The notes under the pieces are model-generated. The model made no database searches and was not told the DNA's origin. It was given only the letters and a program-made list of their open reading frames with translations. From the NCBI RefSeq assembly GCF_003097235.1, contig NZ_QEQQ01000008.1, positions 1 through 64,000 on the forward strand: a DNA stretch of 64,000 nucleotides, in the 5' to 3' direction. The position numbers and the translations under genes are program-made. The number at the start of each line of letters is the position of its first letter. The first letter of the stretch is position 1. Positions 18,812 through 27,154 of this stretch are shown piece after piece. Source of the DNA: Pseudomonas sp. CC120222-01a. Its GTDB lineage: Bacteria > Pseudomonadota > Gammaproteobacteria > Pseudomonadales > Pseudomonadaceae.

Positions 18812-19542
18812 GCCAGGTTCTCCGTCACCCGCGGGAAGACACTTTGCAGGCCTTCGGCATAGACGATGTTGCGGGCGCTGGTGATGCCGACATTGCGCTT
18901 GGCCTGCACACCACGCTGCAGGGCGACGCGGGTGTAGTACTCCCACAGGTGTTCCTGGCCGGCCATGCACTGGATGGCCGCATATTTCTTGTCCCACACC
19001 GGGGTAATGTCGAGGAAGGTGTCCGGGCGCCATTCGCACTGCTCCGGCTGGTGCGGCTCGAAGGCATACACCGGCGGTGCGCAGACGATCTGCTCACCCG
19101 GTCTGTAGCCTTCGGCCTGGGCGATGATGCGCGCTTCCTGGGCCAGGTTCATGGCCAGCGGGTGGTCGTAGTTGTACGGGTCCTTGAGCGAGTGGCTGAG
19201 GACGAATTCAGGCTGCACCCGGCGATAGACATCTGCCAGGCGCAGCAAGGTGTCGCGGTCGGCGCGCATCGGGTAGTCGCCGATGTCGAAGAACTCGACG
19301 CTGGCACCGAGAATCTCGGCGGCGGCCAGGGCTTCATCGCGGCGCGCGGCCTTGACCTTGGCTTCGGTCATCTGGCCCTTGCGCCACAACTTGGCGGACT
19401 CGCCACGCTCGCCGAAGGACAGGCAGACCACGTGCACGGCGTAGCCTTGTGCGGCGTGGAGGGCGATGGCGCCGCCGGCGCGCCAGACGAAATCGGCAGA
19501 GTGGGCGCTGACCACCAGGGCGGTTTTTTGTGCTGCGTTCAT
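18808..19542 (-). CDS. galB: 4-oxalmesaconate hydratase GalB
   Basis: 244 aa, LmbE/PIG-L fold. Adds water to enol 4-oxalomesaconate to give 4-carboxy-4-hydroxy-2-oxoadipate. The metal motif AHSAD (residues ~13-17) replaces the AHPDD of deacetylase relatives, as in characterised P. putida Gal[14 protein letters not shown] and the [11 protein letters not shown]-terminus also match. First gene of leftward galBCD and divergent from galR across 150 bases, where a regulator site is expected. Confidence 0.94.
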   Translation of the reverse strand: MNAAQKTALVVSAHSADFVWRAGGAIALHAAQGYAVHVVCLSFGERGESAKLWRKGQMTEAKVKAARRDEALAAAEILGASVEFFDIGDYPMRADRDTLLRLADVYRRVQPEFVLSHSLKDPYNYDHPLAMNLAQEARIIAQAEGYRPGEQIVCAPPVYAFEPHQPEQCEWRPDTFLDITPVWDKKYAAIQCMAGQEHLWEYYTRVALQRGVQAKRNVGITSARNIVYAEGLQSVFPRVTENLA

Positions 19543-19692
19543 GGGGTTTGGCTCCTGCGAGGGGTGAACGGCAGGATGTCACTGGCGGGTACGGCGGACT
19601 AATGCGTTCAACTGCTTCAGGTATACGTTTTACTTATTGCCGGGTGGCTGGGCATAGTCGCCACAATAGCGCGCCGACTAGCGGGAGTGCCC
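19543..19692. promoter_or_regulatory. Divergent galB/galR promoter region
   Basis: 150 bases with no gene. At 19622-19641 a site reading TATACG, then TTTTACTTATTGCC, lies about 80 bases upstream of galB. A related site (TATCG, then CTTATCGGCC, 23973-23993) lies about 127 bases upstream of galT in the same orientation. Both are candidates for GalR binding, which is expected to control both units. The match is imperfect and needs one gap. Confidence 0.35.
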
Positions 19693-20886
19693 ATGAACGA
19701 GCAGGAATTGCCCAACCTGATGCAGGTGCGTGCCTTTGTCCGCGTCGCCGAGGCAGGCAGCGTGTCGCGTGCAGCAGAGCTGTTGTTCAGGGCGCAATCG
19801 GTGGTTACCCGGGCGATCGCCGAGCTGGAATCGCGCCTGGCCGCGCCGCTGTTCGAGCGCCATGCCAACGGTATGCGCCTGACTGATTACGGCCACTGCG
19901 TGTTGCCCCGGGCGCAGCGCGTGCTCGCGGAGCTGGGCAGTGTGCCGCAGGTGCTGGGTGCCGCGGCGGTGGAGCCGCTGTATCTATTCCAGGCGCGGCG
20001 GCTGGAAGTGTTCGTCAAGCTCTGTGAAACCCGCCACATGCAGACCGTCGCCAGCCATTTCGGGCTCAGCCAGCCGGCGGTGAGTTCGGCGCTCAAGGTG
20101 CTTGAAGGGGGCTGTGGCCAGGCGTTGTTCGAACGGACCCCGCGCGGCCTGCAACCCACGTCTGCCAGCCAGGACATCCTGTTCCCGATCCGCCGCGCAC
20201 TGAACGAGCTGCGCCATATCGACAGCGACCTCAGTGCGATGCAGGGCAGCCTGCAAGGTGTGGTGCACGTGGGGGCGTTGCCGCTCGGGCGCTCGAGCAT
20301 CCTGCCGGCGGCCATCCTGCGCTTGACCGCAGCGCACCCGCAGGTACAGGTGATCACCAATGAAAGCCCGTTCGACCTGCTGGCGACCGAGCTGCGTGTG
20401 GGCGATGTGGACTTCGTGCTGGGTGCGTTGCGCCCTGGTGACTATGCCAGCGACCTGACGGGGGAGCCGCTGATCACCGAACAGATCGTGCTGCTGGCCC
20501 GGCGTGGCCACCCGATGTTGCAGCGGCAGCTGAGCCTGGCCGCCGTGCGCGAGGCGCGTTGGGTGCTGCCGCGCTCGGGCTCGCCGGCCCGTTACCAGCT
20601 TGATGCCTGTTTCGCCGCCGCTGGCCTGGCTGGCCCACGGCCGGTGGTGGAGAGCGCGGACCTGGCGATCATTCGTGGCCTGTTGCTGCATTCGGACATG
20701 CTGGCAGCGGTGTCCGAGCATCAACTGGCCCACGAGATCGCCAGTGGCGAGCTGCAACGTTTGCCGCTGGCGTTGGCCGATACCGAGCGGGCCATCGGCC
20801 TGACCTGCCGCAATGGCTGCCTGCATTCACCGGCGGCGGCTGCATTGATGAGCTGTATTCGTGAGGTGGTGGGTGGGGTGGAGTAG
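19693..20886 (+). CDS. galR: LysR-type regulator GalR with two tandem HTH domains
   Basis: 397 aa, about 100 longer than a normal LysR protein. Residues ~9-68 form one LysR winged-helix domain (RAFVRVAEAGSVSRAAELLF, FERHANGMRLTDYG). Residues ~102-161 form a second (RLEVFVKLCETRHMQTVASH, FERTPRGLQPTSAS). The effector-binding domain follows from ~185. GGGAG before the ATG at 19693 sets the start; a GTG two codons upstream is the alternative. Its position between the gal units implies control of gallate genes. The double DNA-binding domain could let one chain contact two half-sites; that is inference. Confidence 0.88.
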   Translation: MNEQELPNLMQVRAFVRVAEAGSVSRAAELLFRAQSVVTRAIAELESRLAAPLFERHANGMRLTDYGHCVLPRAQRVLAELGSVPQVLGAAAVEPLYLFQARRLEVFVKLCETRHMQTVASHFGLSQPAVSSALKVLEGGCGQALFERTPRGLQPTSASQDILFPIRRALNELRHIDSDLSAMQGSLQGVVHVGALPLGRSSILPAAILRLTAAHPQVQVITNESPFDLLATELRVGDVDFVLGALRPGDYASDLTGEPLITEQIVLLARRGHPMLQRQLSLAAVREARWVLPRSGSPARYQLDACFAAAGLAGPRPVVESADLAIIRGLLLHSDMLAAVSEHQLAHEIASGELQRLPLALADTERAIGLTCRNGCLHSPAAAALMSCIREVVGGVE

Positions 20887-20930
20887 AGGCTGAGAAGTGC
20901 CTGGCTTGGGGTGTGTAGTGGTGCGTAAAT

Positions 20931-21174
20931 CGAGCGCCGCCCGCGCGGCGCATCGCGGGCAAGCCCGCTCCCACATTTGTTTCGGGCCAGTCTTTCCTGT
21001 GAAGTCAACAGGGACCGCCTTGTTTGTTCCCTTCGATATCGAGGTGGGCACAGTTGCTTTCCATCAATCTCCAGTCATGCACCAAGGCGGTTCCTGTTGG
21101 CCTGACAGGAGTGACTGGCCCGAAACAAATGTGGGAGCGGGCTTGCCCGCGATGCGCCGCGCGGGCGGCGCTCG
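20931..21174. repeat. Large REPIN-type inverted repeat
   Basis: Two perfect 62-base inverted arms (20931-20992 and 21113-21174), with weaker pairing for ~34 more bases inward, for example GACCGCCTTG opposite CAAGGCGGTTC. The outer part holds the REP core GCGGGCAAGCCCGCTCCCAC. The 332-base gap 20887-21218 has no gene. It separates the convergent galR and galA and would stop transcripts from either side. Confidence 0.85.
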
Positions 21175-21218
21175 GTCTCACAGGCGCTGAAAGACCCTCG
21201 TCGGTCCCTAAGGCCTCT

Positions 21219-22475
21219 TCACCGCTTCCCCACCACCGAATACCGCACCTGCTGATTACGCGTCTTCATGAATTCCTCAATGTTCTGCCCGCGCATGGCG
21301 GCGTAGATGTCCAGATTGGAGACGCCCACAACCGCGCCGAGCTTTTCCAGCACGAAGAAGATCACGCCGTAGTGGATCAGCCCGCGCCAGTCGCGGCGTC
21401 GCAGCAGGTCACGCTCCTCCTCGCTGAGCCCGGCCTCGCCAAACAGCGCCTCGGGCTCGGCCAGAAAGCGCTCACGCCACTGCGGCTCGATCAAACGGTG
21501 CAGGCACTTGTTCAGGCGGTAGCCGCGGGCACTGCGTTCGAGGGTGTAGGGGTAGGTGCCTGTCAGTTGCTCGACGCCTGCCAACTGATGCTGCATGTGC
21601 TGGCGGTGGCGCTCGTTGACCGGTGCCGGCAGGCCCTGGTCGAGGTTTTCCAGCAGCAGGGTGGCAATACCGGTCATCGAGGGCAGGTAATAGCTCTGGT
21701 GCTTGCGCTCGACCTTGGCCGACAGCGCGCCGCGCATGATCAGCCAGGTGATCACCTCCGCGCCTTCCATGCCGCCGAGGGTGGCGTATTCGGCCAGGGT
21801 CATCTCGGTGAGCTGCTGCGGGTCGTTGACCAGCAACTCGATGAACTGGGCATCCCATTCCGGGTTATTGAAGCCGCAGCGCTCGCCGTGCACCTGGTGC
21901 GAGACCCCGCCAGTGGCGACGATCGCCACCTTGAGGTCTTCCGGGTAGCTCTCGATGGCCCGGCGCAGGGCCTGGCCCAGCTTGTAGCAGCGCCGCGCCG
22001 TGGGGATCGGCAGCTGCAGCACGCCCACCTGCAAGGGCACGATCTGCACCGGCCAGCCCTCGTCGCACGGCAGCAGTGCCGACATTGGCGAGAAGAAGCC
22101 ATGGTCCAGCGGCTTGTCGCGGAAGAAGCTCATGTCGAACTCGTCGGCCATCAGGCTCTGGCCGATGTGCCGCGACAGCGCCGCATGCCCGCCGACGGCA
22201 GGCAGGTCGCGTGGGTTGCCACCTTCATCCGCCACGCCGTACTGGTCGTCGACCCCCAGGGTGAAGGCGCTGTAGTGGTCGAAGAAGAACGAGGTGACGT
22301 GGTCGTTGAAGATGTAGAACAACACGTCCGGCTGGTTGGCCTGCAACCACGTGCGGATCGGTTCGAAGCTCTGGAAGATCGGCGCCCAGGCGGCTTCCTG
22401 CTGTTTGTCGTGATCAACGGCAAAGCCGATGGTCGGGGTGTGGGAGACGGCCAGGCCACCAATGATGCGAGCCAT
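21219..22475 (-). CDS. galA: Gallate dioxygenase GalA
   Basis: 418 aa, close to the size of P. putida GalA. Class III extradiol dioxygenase that opens gallate between C4 and C5 with Fe(II), giving 4-oxalomesaconate. The LigB-like catalytic part fills residues ~1-280 (MARIIGGLAVSHTPTIG with a metal His, YIFNDHVTSFF, ATGGVSHQVHGERCG). A LigA-like domain is fused at the C-terminus (NKCLHRLIEPQWRERFLAEPE). It follows galT by 21 bases and is the last gene of that unit here. Confidence 0.95.
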   Translation of the reverse strand: MARIIGGLAVSHTPTIGFAVDHDKQQEAAWAPIFQSFEPIRTWLQANQPDVLFYIFNDHVTSFFFDHYSAFTLGVDDQYGVADEGGNPRDLPAVGGHAALSRHIGQSLMADEFDMSFFRDKPLDHGFFSPMSALLPCDEGWPVQIVPLQVGVLQLPIPTARRCYKLGQALRRAIESYPEDLKVAIVATGGVSHQVHGERCGFNNPEWDAQFIELLVNDPQQLTEMTLAEYATLGGMEGAEVITWLIMRGALSAKVERKHQSYYLPSMTGIATLLLENLDQGLPAPVNERHRQHMQHQLAGVEQLTGTYPYTLERSARGYRLNKCLHRLIEPQWRERFLAEPEALFGEAGLSEEERDLLRRRDWRGLIHYGVIFFVLEKLGAVVGVSNLDIYAAMRGQNIEEFMKTRNQQVRYSVVGKR

Positions 22476-22496
22476 GTAAAGGTCCTCTGTTTCAGG

Positions 22497-23846
22497 TTAT
22501 TGCGCGGTAACGGCCGAGTTGGCGCGGCGCCGGGCGTGGCCGTTGGCCAGGATCGCCACGGCAGCGACGAACGCCGGCAGGCCAAGGAAGGTGAACAACA
22601 GTGGCAAGCCCAAGCCCAGGCTGAGCACGGCGCCACCGATCAGCGAGCCGAAGATGGCGCCGAAGCGGCCGATGCCGAGCATCCAGCTTACACCTGTGGC
22701 GCGGAACTCCGTGGGGTAGTAGCCCGGGGCGAAGGCGTTCAGGCCGGTCTGCGCGCCGCTCATGCAGAAGCCGGCCGCAGCCACGCCAACCACCAGCAGG
22801 CTCGACTCCAGGCTCAAGGCGCCCAGGCTGACGATGCACAGCCCGCCCAGGGCGTAGGCGACGGCGATGACCCGGTTGGGGTTGCGCCGGTCCATGATCC
22901 AGCCGACCACGATCGCGCCCACGGTGCCGCCGATCTGGAACAGGCCGGTGATGGTCGCGGCGCGCTCGATCGACAGGCCGCCATCACGCAGCAGCGTCGG
23001 TAACCAGCCCATGGTCAGGTAGATCACCAGCAGGCCCATGAAATAAGTCGCCCACAAGGCCAGGGTGCCGAAGCGGTAGCGCTCGCTGAACAGCTGGCGA
23101 GCCGGGGCCTTGTGCTGCACGGCCGGTTCGCTGACGGTAAAGCGGGTACCCTCGGCGAAGCGCCCGCCGAGTTTGGCCAAGGCAGCGGCAATCTGTTGTG
23201 CCGGCGCCTGGCGGGCCGCCAGGAAGCGGGCGGACTCCGGCAGCAGCCACAGCAACAGGGGCAGCAGCGCAAGCGGCAGCACACCGCCGGCCAGCAGCAC
23301 CGACTGCCAACCGTGCTGGGGAATCAGCCAGGCCGCCAGGAACCCGCCCAAACCCGAGCCCATGTTGAAGCCGGTGAACATGAAGGTGATCAGCAGCGAG
23401 CGGCTGCGTTCAGGCAGGTATTCGGCCAGCAGGGTGGTGCTGTTGGGCATGGCCGCGCCCAGCGCGATGCCGGTCAGCAGGCGCAGCACCGCCAGCTCAT
23501 AAGGGTTGCGGGCGAAGGCGCAGGCCAGGCTGAGCAGGCTGAAGCCGGTGACGGCAATCAGCAGCACCTTCTTGCGCCCCAGGCGGTCGGCGTACGGGCC
23601 GGCCGTGAGGGCGCCGAGGGCCAGGCCGACCATGCCGGCGCTCATCACCGGGCCGAACGCTGCACGCGACAGCCCCCAGTCCTGCATCAGCGAAGGGGCG
23701 ATGAAGCCCATGACGGCCACGTCGAAGCCATCGAACAGCACGATCAGAAAGCACAGCGACAGGATCAGCCACTGATAGGACGAGACAGGGCGGCTGTCGA
23801 TCCAGTCTTTGACGTCGACGCTGGCGTCGACAGAGGGCTTGAGCAT
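22497..23846 (-). CDS. galT: Gallate transporter GalT (MFS, AAHS family)
   Basis: 449 aa, 12 predicted membrane segments. Aromatic acid:H+ symporter signatures: DGFDVAVMGFIAPSL in helix 1 with the acidic residue of this family, GPYADRLGRKKVLL in loop 2-3 and GWIMDRRNPNRV in loop 8-9. Imports gallate for GalA, which lies directly downstream. First gene of the galTA unit. Substrate is inferred from context; the fold is certain. Confidence 0.92.
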   Translation of the reverse strand: MLKPSVDASVDVKDWIDSRPVSSYQWLILSLCFLIVLFDGFDVAVMGFIAPSLMQDWGLSRAAFGPVMSAGMVGLALGALTAGPYADRLGRKKVLLIAVTGFSLLSLACAFARNPYELAVLRLLTGIALGAAMPNSTTLLAEYLPERSRSLLITFMFTGFNMGSGLGGFLAAWLIPQHGWQSVLLAGGVLPLALLPLLLWLLPESARFLAARQAPAQQIAAALAKLGGRFAEGTRFTVSEPAVQHKAPARQLFSERYRFGTLALWATYFMGLLVIYLTMGWLPTLLRDGGLSIERAATITGLFQIGGTVGAIVVGWIMDRRNPNRVIAVAYALGGLCIVSLGALSLESSLLVVGVAAAGFCMSGAQTGLNAFAPGYYPTEFRATGVSWMLGIGRFGAIFGSLIGGAVLSLGLGLPLLFTFLGLPAFVAAVAILANGHARRRANSAVTAQ

Positions 23847-24176
23847 GGGGGATCACCTTTTGTTCTTGTAGTGGTGAGTAGTCCGGATGGAGAACCACCG
23901 CGCCGGATTTCGGCGGCAGGTGACTGTAAGGCGCGCCCGGCAGCGGGCGCCTCTGGGAAATGCTTAATGGGATATCGAATCTGCTTATCGGCCACATTTC
24001 GCGGCCGGCGTACTGGCTGCACCGATCAGCGACGGGGAGTGCTGTTTTTTTCCATTCACATGCGATAAGCCGTGATTATTAAGCCTTAGATTTAACTTGA
24101 AATTTTGCGTGGTAAGGAACAAAATTCCCGCGTAATTACATGGTACGTATCATGTTACGAAATCGTAGGAGCAAAC
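23847..24176. promoter_or_regulatory. galT / KfrA-like divergent intergenic region
   Basis: 330 bases without a gene. The left part serves galT (leftward) and holds the possible GalR site at 23973-23993. The right part, from ~24060, is AT-rich and carries the promoter and a palindromic operator of the KfrA-like gene. No repeat of the REP type is present. Confidence 0.4.
24131..24159. promoter_or_regulatory. Palindromic operator before the KfrA-like gene
   Basis: ACATGGTACGTATCATGT (24138-24155) is a palindrome with one mismatched pair around TACGTA. CGTAA and TTACG lie just outside. It ends about 20 bases before the start codon and so would cover the promoter. KfrA proteins repress their own genes through such sites; the assignment here is inference. 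Confidence 0.5.
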
Positions 24177-25160
24177 ATGGCCCGGGGCGGTATCAACAAG
24201 GCGGTAGTGCAGCAGGCGCGGCAGGTGCTGATCGCCCGGGGCGAGTACCCCAGCATCGATGCGGTACGTATCGAGCTGGGCAATACCGGGTCTAAGACCA
24301 CCATCCATCGCTACTTGAAGGAGCTTGAAGGGCACAAGCCGGTGGCCCTGCAGGGGCAGGCTGCTCTCAGCGACGCGCTGACCAAGCTGGTATCGCAATT
24401 GGCTGCGCAGGTGCAGGAGGAAGGCGACGCCCGCATCGAGCAGGCTGAAGCCGCGTTCAACGAGGAACGCGAAAAGCTTGAGGCGCAGTTGCAGCTGGCG
24501 CAGCAGGCACTGGCGGCCGCTCACCAGCAACAGCAGATCCAGGCCGCTGCGCTGGCTGTCGAATCAGAGCGTCTGGTGACCGCGCAGAACTCGCTGCAAG
24601 CCGAGCAATTGCGCAGCGCCAGCCTCAATCAGTCGCTGGGTGAACTGCAGGTGCGCCTGACCGACAAGGACGAGCAGGTCCGTTCGCTGGAAGACAAGCA
24701 TCGTCACGCCCGTGAAGCGCTGGAGCATTACCGCAGCGCCAGCCGCGAACAGCGTGAGCAGGAACAGCGCCGTCACGAAGCGCAGACCCAGCAGTTGCAA
24801 GTGGAACTGCGCCAGTTGCAACAAGGGATGATCGTCAAGCAGGACGAACTGACCCGCTTGCACCGCGACAACGAACGGATGCTCGGCGAGCACCGTCAAG
24901 CCAGCAGTGAATGCAAAGTCAAGGATGAACTGCTCGAGCAGCGCGACGCGCAGATCCAAGGCCTGCGGACAATCCTCGCGCAGGCACAAGGCGCCAGCGA
25001 TGAGATGCGCCGGCAGTTGCAGGCGCAATCGCAAAGCCTGGAAGACAAGCGTGCGCAGTGTGCCGAGCAGGGCAGGCAATTGCAGCACTTGCAGGATGAA
25101 CTGGTTGGCCGCGACGAAGCGCTCAAGGCCTGTCAGGCGCATCTGAAGGCGGTGAATTGA
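24177..25160 (+). CDS. KfrA-like DNA-binding coiled-coil protein
   Basis: 327 aa from the ATG at 24177 (AGGAG upstream). A KfrA_N DNA-binding domain covers residues ~1-60 (INKAVVQQARQVLIARGEYPS, VRIELGNTGSKTTIHRYLKELE). A coiled coil of Gln, Glu, Arg and Ala follows for ~250 residues (EREKLEAQLQLAQQALAAAHQ and similar). KfrA of IncP plasmids is an autorepressor that also shapes DNA; chromosomal Pseudomonas relatives are not well studied. No plasmid or partition genes are near. Confidence 0.8.
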   Translation: MARGGINKAVVQQARQVLIARGEYPSIDAVRIELGNTGSKTTIHRYLKELEGHKPVALQGQAALSDALTKLVSQLAAQVQEEGDARIEQAEAAFNEEREKLEAQLQLAQQALAAAHQQQQIQAAALAVESERLVTAQNSLQAEQLRSASLNQSLGELQVRLTDKDEQVRSLEDKHRHAREALEHYRSASREQREQEQRRHEAQTQQLQVELRQLQQGMIVKQDELTRLHRDNERMLGEHRQASSECKVKDELLEQRDAQIQGLRTILAQAQGASDEMRRQLQAQSQSLEDKRAQCAEQGRQLQHLQDELVGRDEALKACQAHLKAVN

Positions 25161-25255
25161 ATCAAACTTGCTCAGCTGCCTGTGTTCTTCCTCAGACATC
25201 ACCGGGAGAGCGCAACATGAACAAGCCCGAGCAGCACCGGCAGGGGCCGCATTTC

Positions 25256-25447
25256 TCAGAGCAGGCGGGCAAAAAGCATGACCTGGGCGTCGAACTGATT
25301 ATTGACGTAGGACTTGTCGAACGACTCGTCACGCCATTCGAGGATCATTTTCTTCACCTTGTCAGTCAGCGCGGCTTCGTCCGGTACGCTGATATCCAGC
25401 TTGCGGGCAATATGACCGCTCAGGCCAGAGCCAGGCGCATTGCACAC
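25256..25447 (-). CDS. Small hypothetical protein, possibly a remnant
   Basis: 63 aa from a GTG at 25447, overlapping the end of the GNAT gene by 28 bases. Composition looks coding (KLDISVPDEAALTDKVKKM, then EWRDESFDKSYVNNQFDAQV), with charged and hydrophobic residues alternating as in a helix pair. I do not recognise the family. There is no clear ribosome-binding site. It could be the end of a longer gene lost by deletion. Confidence 0.4.
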   Translation of the reverse strand: MCNAPGSGLSGHIARKLDISVPDEAALTDKVKKMILEWRDESFDKSYVNNQFDAQVMLFARLL

Positions 25448-25926
25448 CGTCCAGGCAAACCATGGGCACGCTCTGTTGCCAGAATGCCCCGCAATCTTGC
25501 GTCGAGCTGCTGATCATCGAGCACTTCGAACCCGTATCGGGCATAGAAGGGGCCATTCCAGGCCACTTGCGCAAAGGTGGTCAAAGTCAGCGTCAGGGCA
25601 CCCCGATCTCGCGCCACGGCACACGCCTGGTCGAGCAACTGCCTGCCGATACCTTGCCCCTGCGACTGCAACCGTACCGAAAGCTCGTGAACATGCAGCG
25701 CCTGGCGTTCCAGGCGCATGCACACAAAGCCCAGGACTTGCCCTTGGTCATCCTCGGCCAACCAGCTGCCATGATCGTCAATGAAGGCCTTGTGCGCCCT
25801 TTCGTCCAGCCCCTGGGCACTGGCCAGCCAGGCCAGTTCGGGCAGCCGCAAGAATGCGTGTGCGGCGGATTGCTCGACTGCAATCAACTGGGCGATGTCA
25901 GCGGGCAGGGCGGGGCGTATGCGCAT
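25420..25926 (-). CDS. GNAT-family N-acetyltransferase
   Basis: 168 aa from the ATG at 25926 (GGAGG upstream). GNAT motif A is present as LSVRLQSQGQGIGRQLLDQA (acetyl-CoA pyrophosphate loop Q-G-Q-G-I-G). The C-terminal GPFYARYGFEVLDD motif is the usual motif B. Substrate unknown. Divergent from dksA2 across ~110 bases that contain a Zur-like box, which could also affect this gene. Confidence 0.85.
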   Translation of the reverse strand: MRIRPALPADIAQLIAVEQSAAHAFLRLPELAWLASAQGLDERAHKAFIDDHGSWLAEDDQGQVLGFVCMRLERQALHVHELSVRLQSQGQGIGRQLLDQACAVARDRGALTLTLTTFAQVAWNGPFYARYGFEVLDDQQLDARLRGILATERAHGLPGRCAMRLALA

Positions 25927-25987
25927 TAAATGTTCCTCCGTAGGCGGGCAATAGTCTGCGGCGAGCTGGGCGGGGCTTGCAATGATT

Positions 25988-26005
25988 GGGTTATAACGTA
26001 ACATT
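25988..26005. promoter_or_regulatory. Putative Zur box upstream of dksA2
   Basis: GTTATAACGTAAC at 25990-26002, flanked by GG and ATTT, fits the Zur core GTTATA-N-TATAAC with two changes in the right half. It lies 35 bases before the chosen dksA2 start. P. aeruginosa dksA2 is known to be repressed by Zur, which makes the assignment plausible. Confidence 0.55.
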
Positions 26006-26036
26006 TATGGTTTCCCAGCTACGCGAGACTGCCTTG

Positions 26037-26444
26037 ATGACTGAAGAGGAACTGCTGCGCCAGGCTCCCGCAGCCTACATGAACGAAGTCCAACAGCAAT
26101 TTTTCCGCAAGCTGCTACTTGGCCAGCGCTTCGACCTGCAAGCGCGTATCGACGAGGAGTTCCAGGCCCTGCGTGAGCAGGAAGTGCACAGCGACCCGGC
26201 TGACATCGGCAGCGCCGAAGAGGAACGGCAGTGGCGGCTGCGCTCGCTGGAGCGGGAAAAGAAGCTGCTGGACAAGATCGACCAGGCGCTGGAGCGCCTG
26301 GCCCGGGGTGAATATGGCTGGTGCGAGGAAACCGGCGAGCCGATCGGCCTGCACCGCCTGCTGCTGCGCCCCACGGCAACGCTGTGCATCGAAGCCAAGG
26401 AGCGCCAGGAAAAGAAGGAGCGGCACCTGCGCGAAGCGCGTTAG
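26037..26444 (+). CDS. dksA2: Zinc-independent transcription factor DksA2
   Basis: 135 aa. Binds RNA polymerase through the secondary channel and acts with ppGpp. The coiled-coil tip and the C-terminal helix are present (EEERQWRLRSLEREKKLLDK; CIEAKERQEKKERH). The zinc site keeps only two of four Cys: WCEET and LCIEA have Thr and Ala at the second and fourth positions, as in the zinc-independent P. aeruginosa paralogue. The start at 26037 fits the ~134 aa family size and lies after the Zur-like box; an ATG at 26007 would overlap the promoter. The ribosome-binding site is weak. Confidence 0.85.
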   Translation: MTEEELLRQAPAAYMNEVQQQFFRKLLLGQRFDLQARIDEEFQALREQEVHSDPADIGSAEEERQWRLRSLEREKKLLDKIDQALERLARGEYGWCEETGEPIGLHRLLLRPTATLCIEAKERQEKKERHLREAR

Positions 26445-27154
26445 TCCGCCGCCAGTGCCTGCGGCTGCAACTGCCAGCGCACCGAGCTGACACCTTTTTC
26501 CAGGCTCACCCGACCCACCAGCCGCTCCAGCTGCGCCGGTGCCTGCGGGTTGCCGAGCAGCTCGGCGCGCACTTCCAGGCGGGCCGGGTTGGCCAGGTCT
26601 TCGCTGTGCAGCGATTGCAGGCGCAACTGCGGGTCGCCCAGGCTGTGAAGCATCAGGCTGCGCACCTGGATCTCATCTTCGGCACGGCAGACGATGCGCA
26701 CCTCGAAACGTTGTTCGACCTCGCTGGCGGGCAGCACGCCCTGGCGATCGAGACGCTGGGCGATGTCGCGCAGCAGGATGTTGGCACACAGCACCATCAA
26801 GCTGCCCAGCGTTGCCTCGAGCAACAGCCCGAGGCTGCACAGCACACCGACGGCCGCGGTGCACCAGAGCGTGGCGGCAGTATTCAGGCCACGCACGTTG
26901 AAGCCGTCGCGCATGATGACGCCGCCACCGAGAAACCCGATACCCGACACCACGTAAGCGGCCACTCGCGAGGCATCGTTGGGTGCCATGCCAGGCACCG
27001 CCTGGGTCATCAGCACGAACAGGCAGGCACCGGTGCTGACCAGCGCGTTGGTGCGCAGCCCGGTCAGGCGTTGGCGCAGTTGGCGTTCGGCACCGATCAG
27101 GGCGCCGAGCAGCAGGGCAATGCTGACGCGCAGCAGAAAGACTTTCCAATCCAT
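26441..27154 (-). CDS. mgtC: MgtC/SapB family membrane protein
   Basis: 237 aa from the ATG at 27154 (AGAGG upstream). The N-terminal MgtC domain has about five membrane helices and the family motifs GALIGAERQLRQRLTGLRTN, GIGFLGGGVIMRDG and GLNTAATLWCTAAVGVL. A soluble ACT-like C-terminal region follows from residue ~150. MgtC proteins are needed for growth in low magnesium and for virulence in several bacteria. Its 3' end overlaps dksA2 by 4 bases in convergent orientation. Confidence 0.88.
   Translation of the reverse strand: MDWKVFLLRVSIALLLGALIGAERQLRQRLTGLRTNALVSTGACLFVLMTQAVPGMAPNDASRVAAYVVSGIGFLGGGVIMRDGFNVRGLNTAATLWCTAAVGVLCSLGLLLEATLGSLMVLCANILLRDIAQRLDRQGVLPASEVEQRFEVRIVCRAEDEIQVRSLMLHSLGDPQLRLQSLHSEDLANPARLEVRAELLGNPQAPAQLERLVGRVSLEKGVSSVRWQLQPQALAAD

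Noticed and set aside
21024..23003. Long open frame on the plus strand (659 codons) opposite galA and galT
   Set aside because: Product is rich in Gln, Ala, Val, Arg and His with no family motif, as expected for the antisense of GC-rich genes. The minus-strand genes are clear.
25217..25513. Plus-strand frame starting MNKPEQHRQGPHF with a fair ribosome-binding site
   Set aside because: It continues as the antisense of the small minus-strand frame and the GNAT gene, with no family features.
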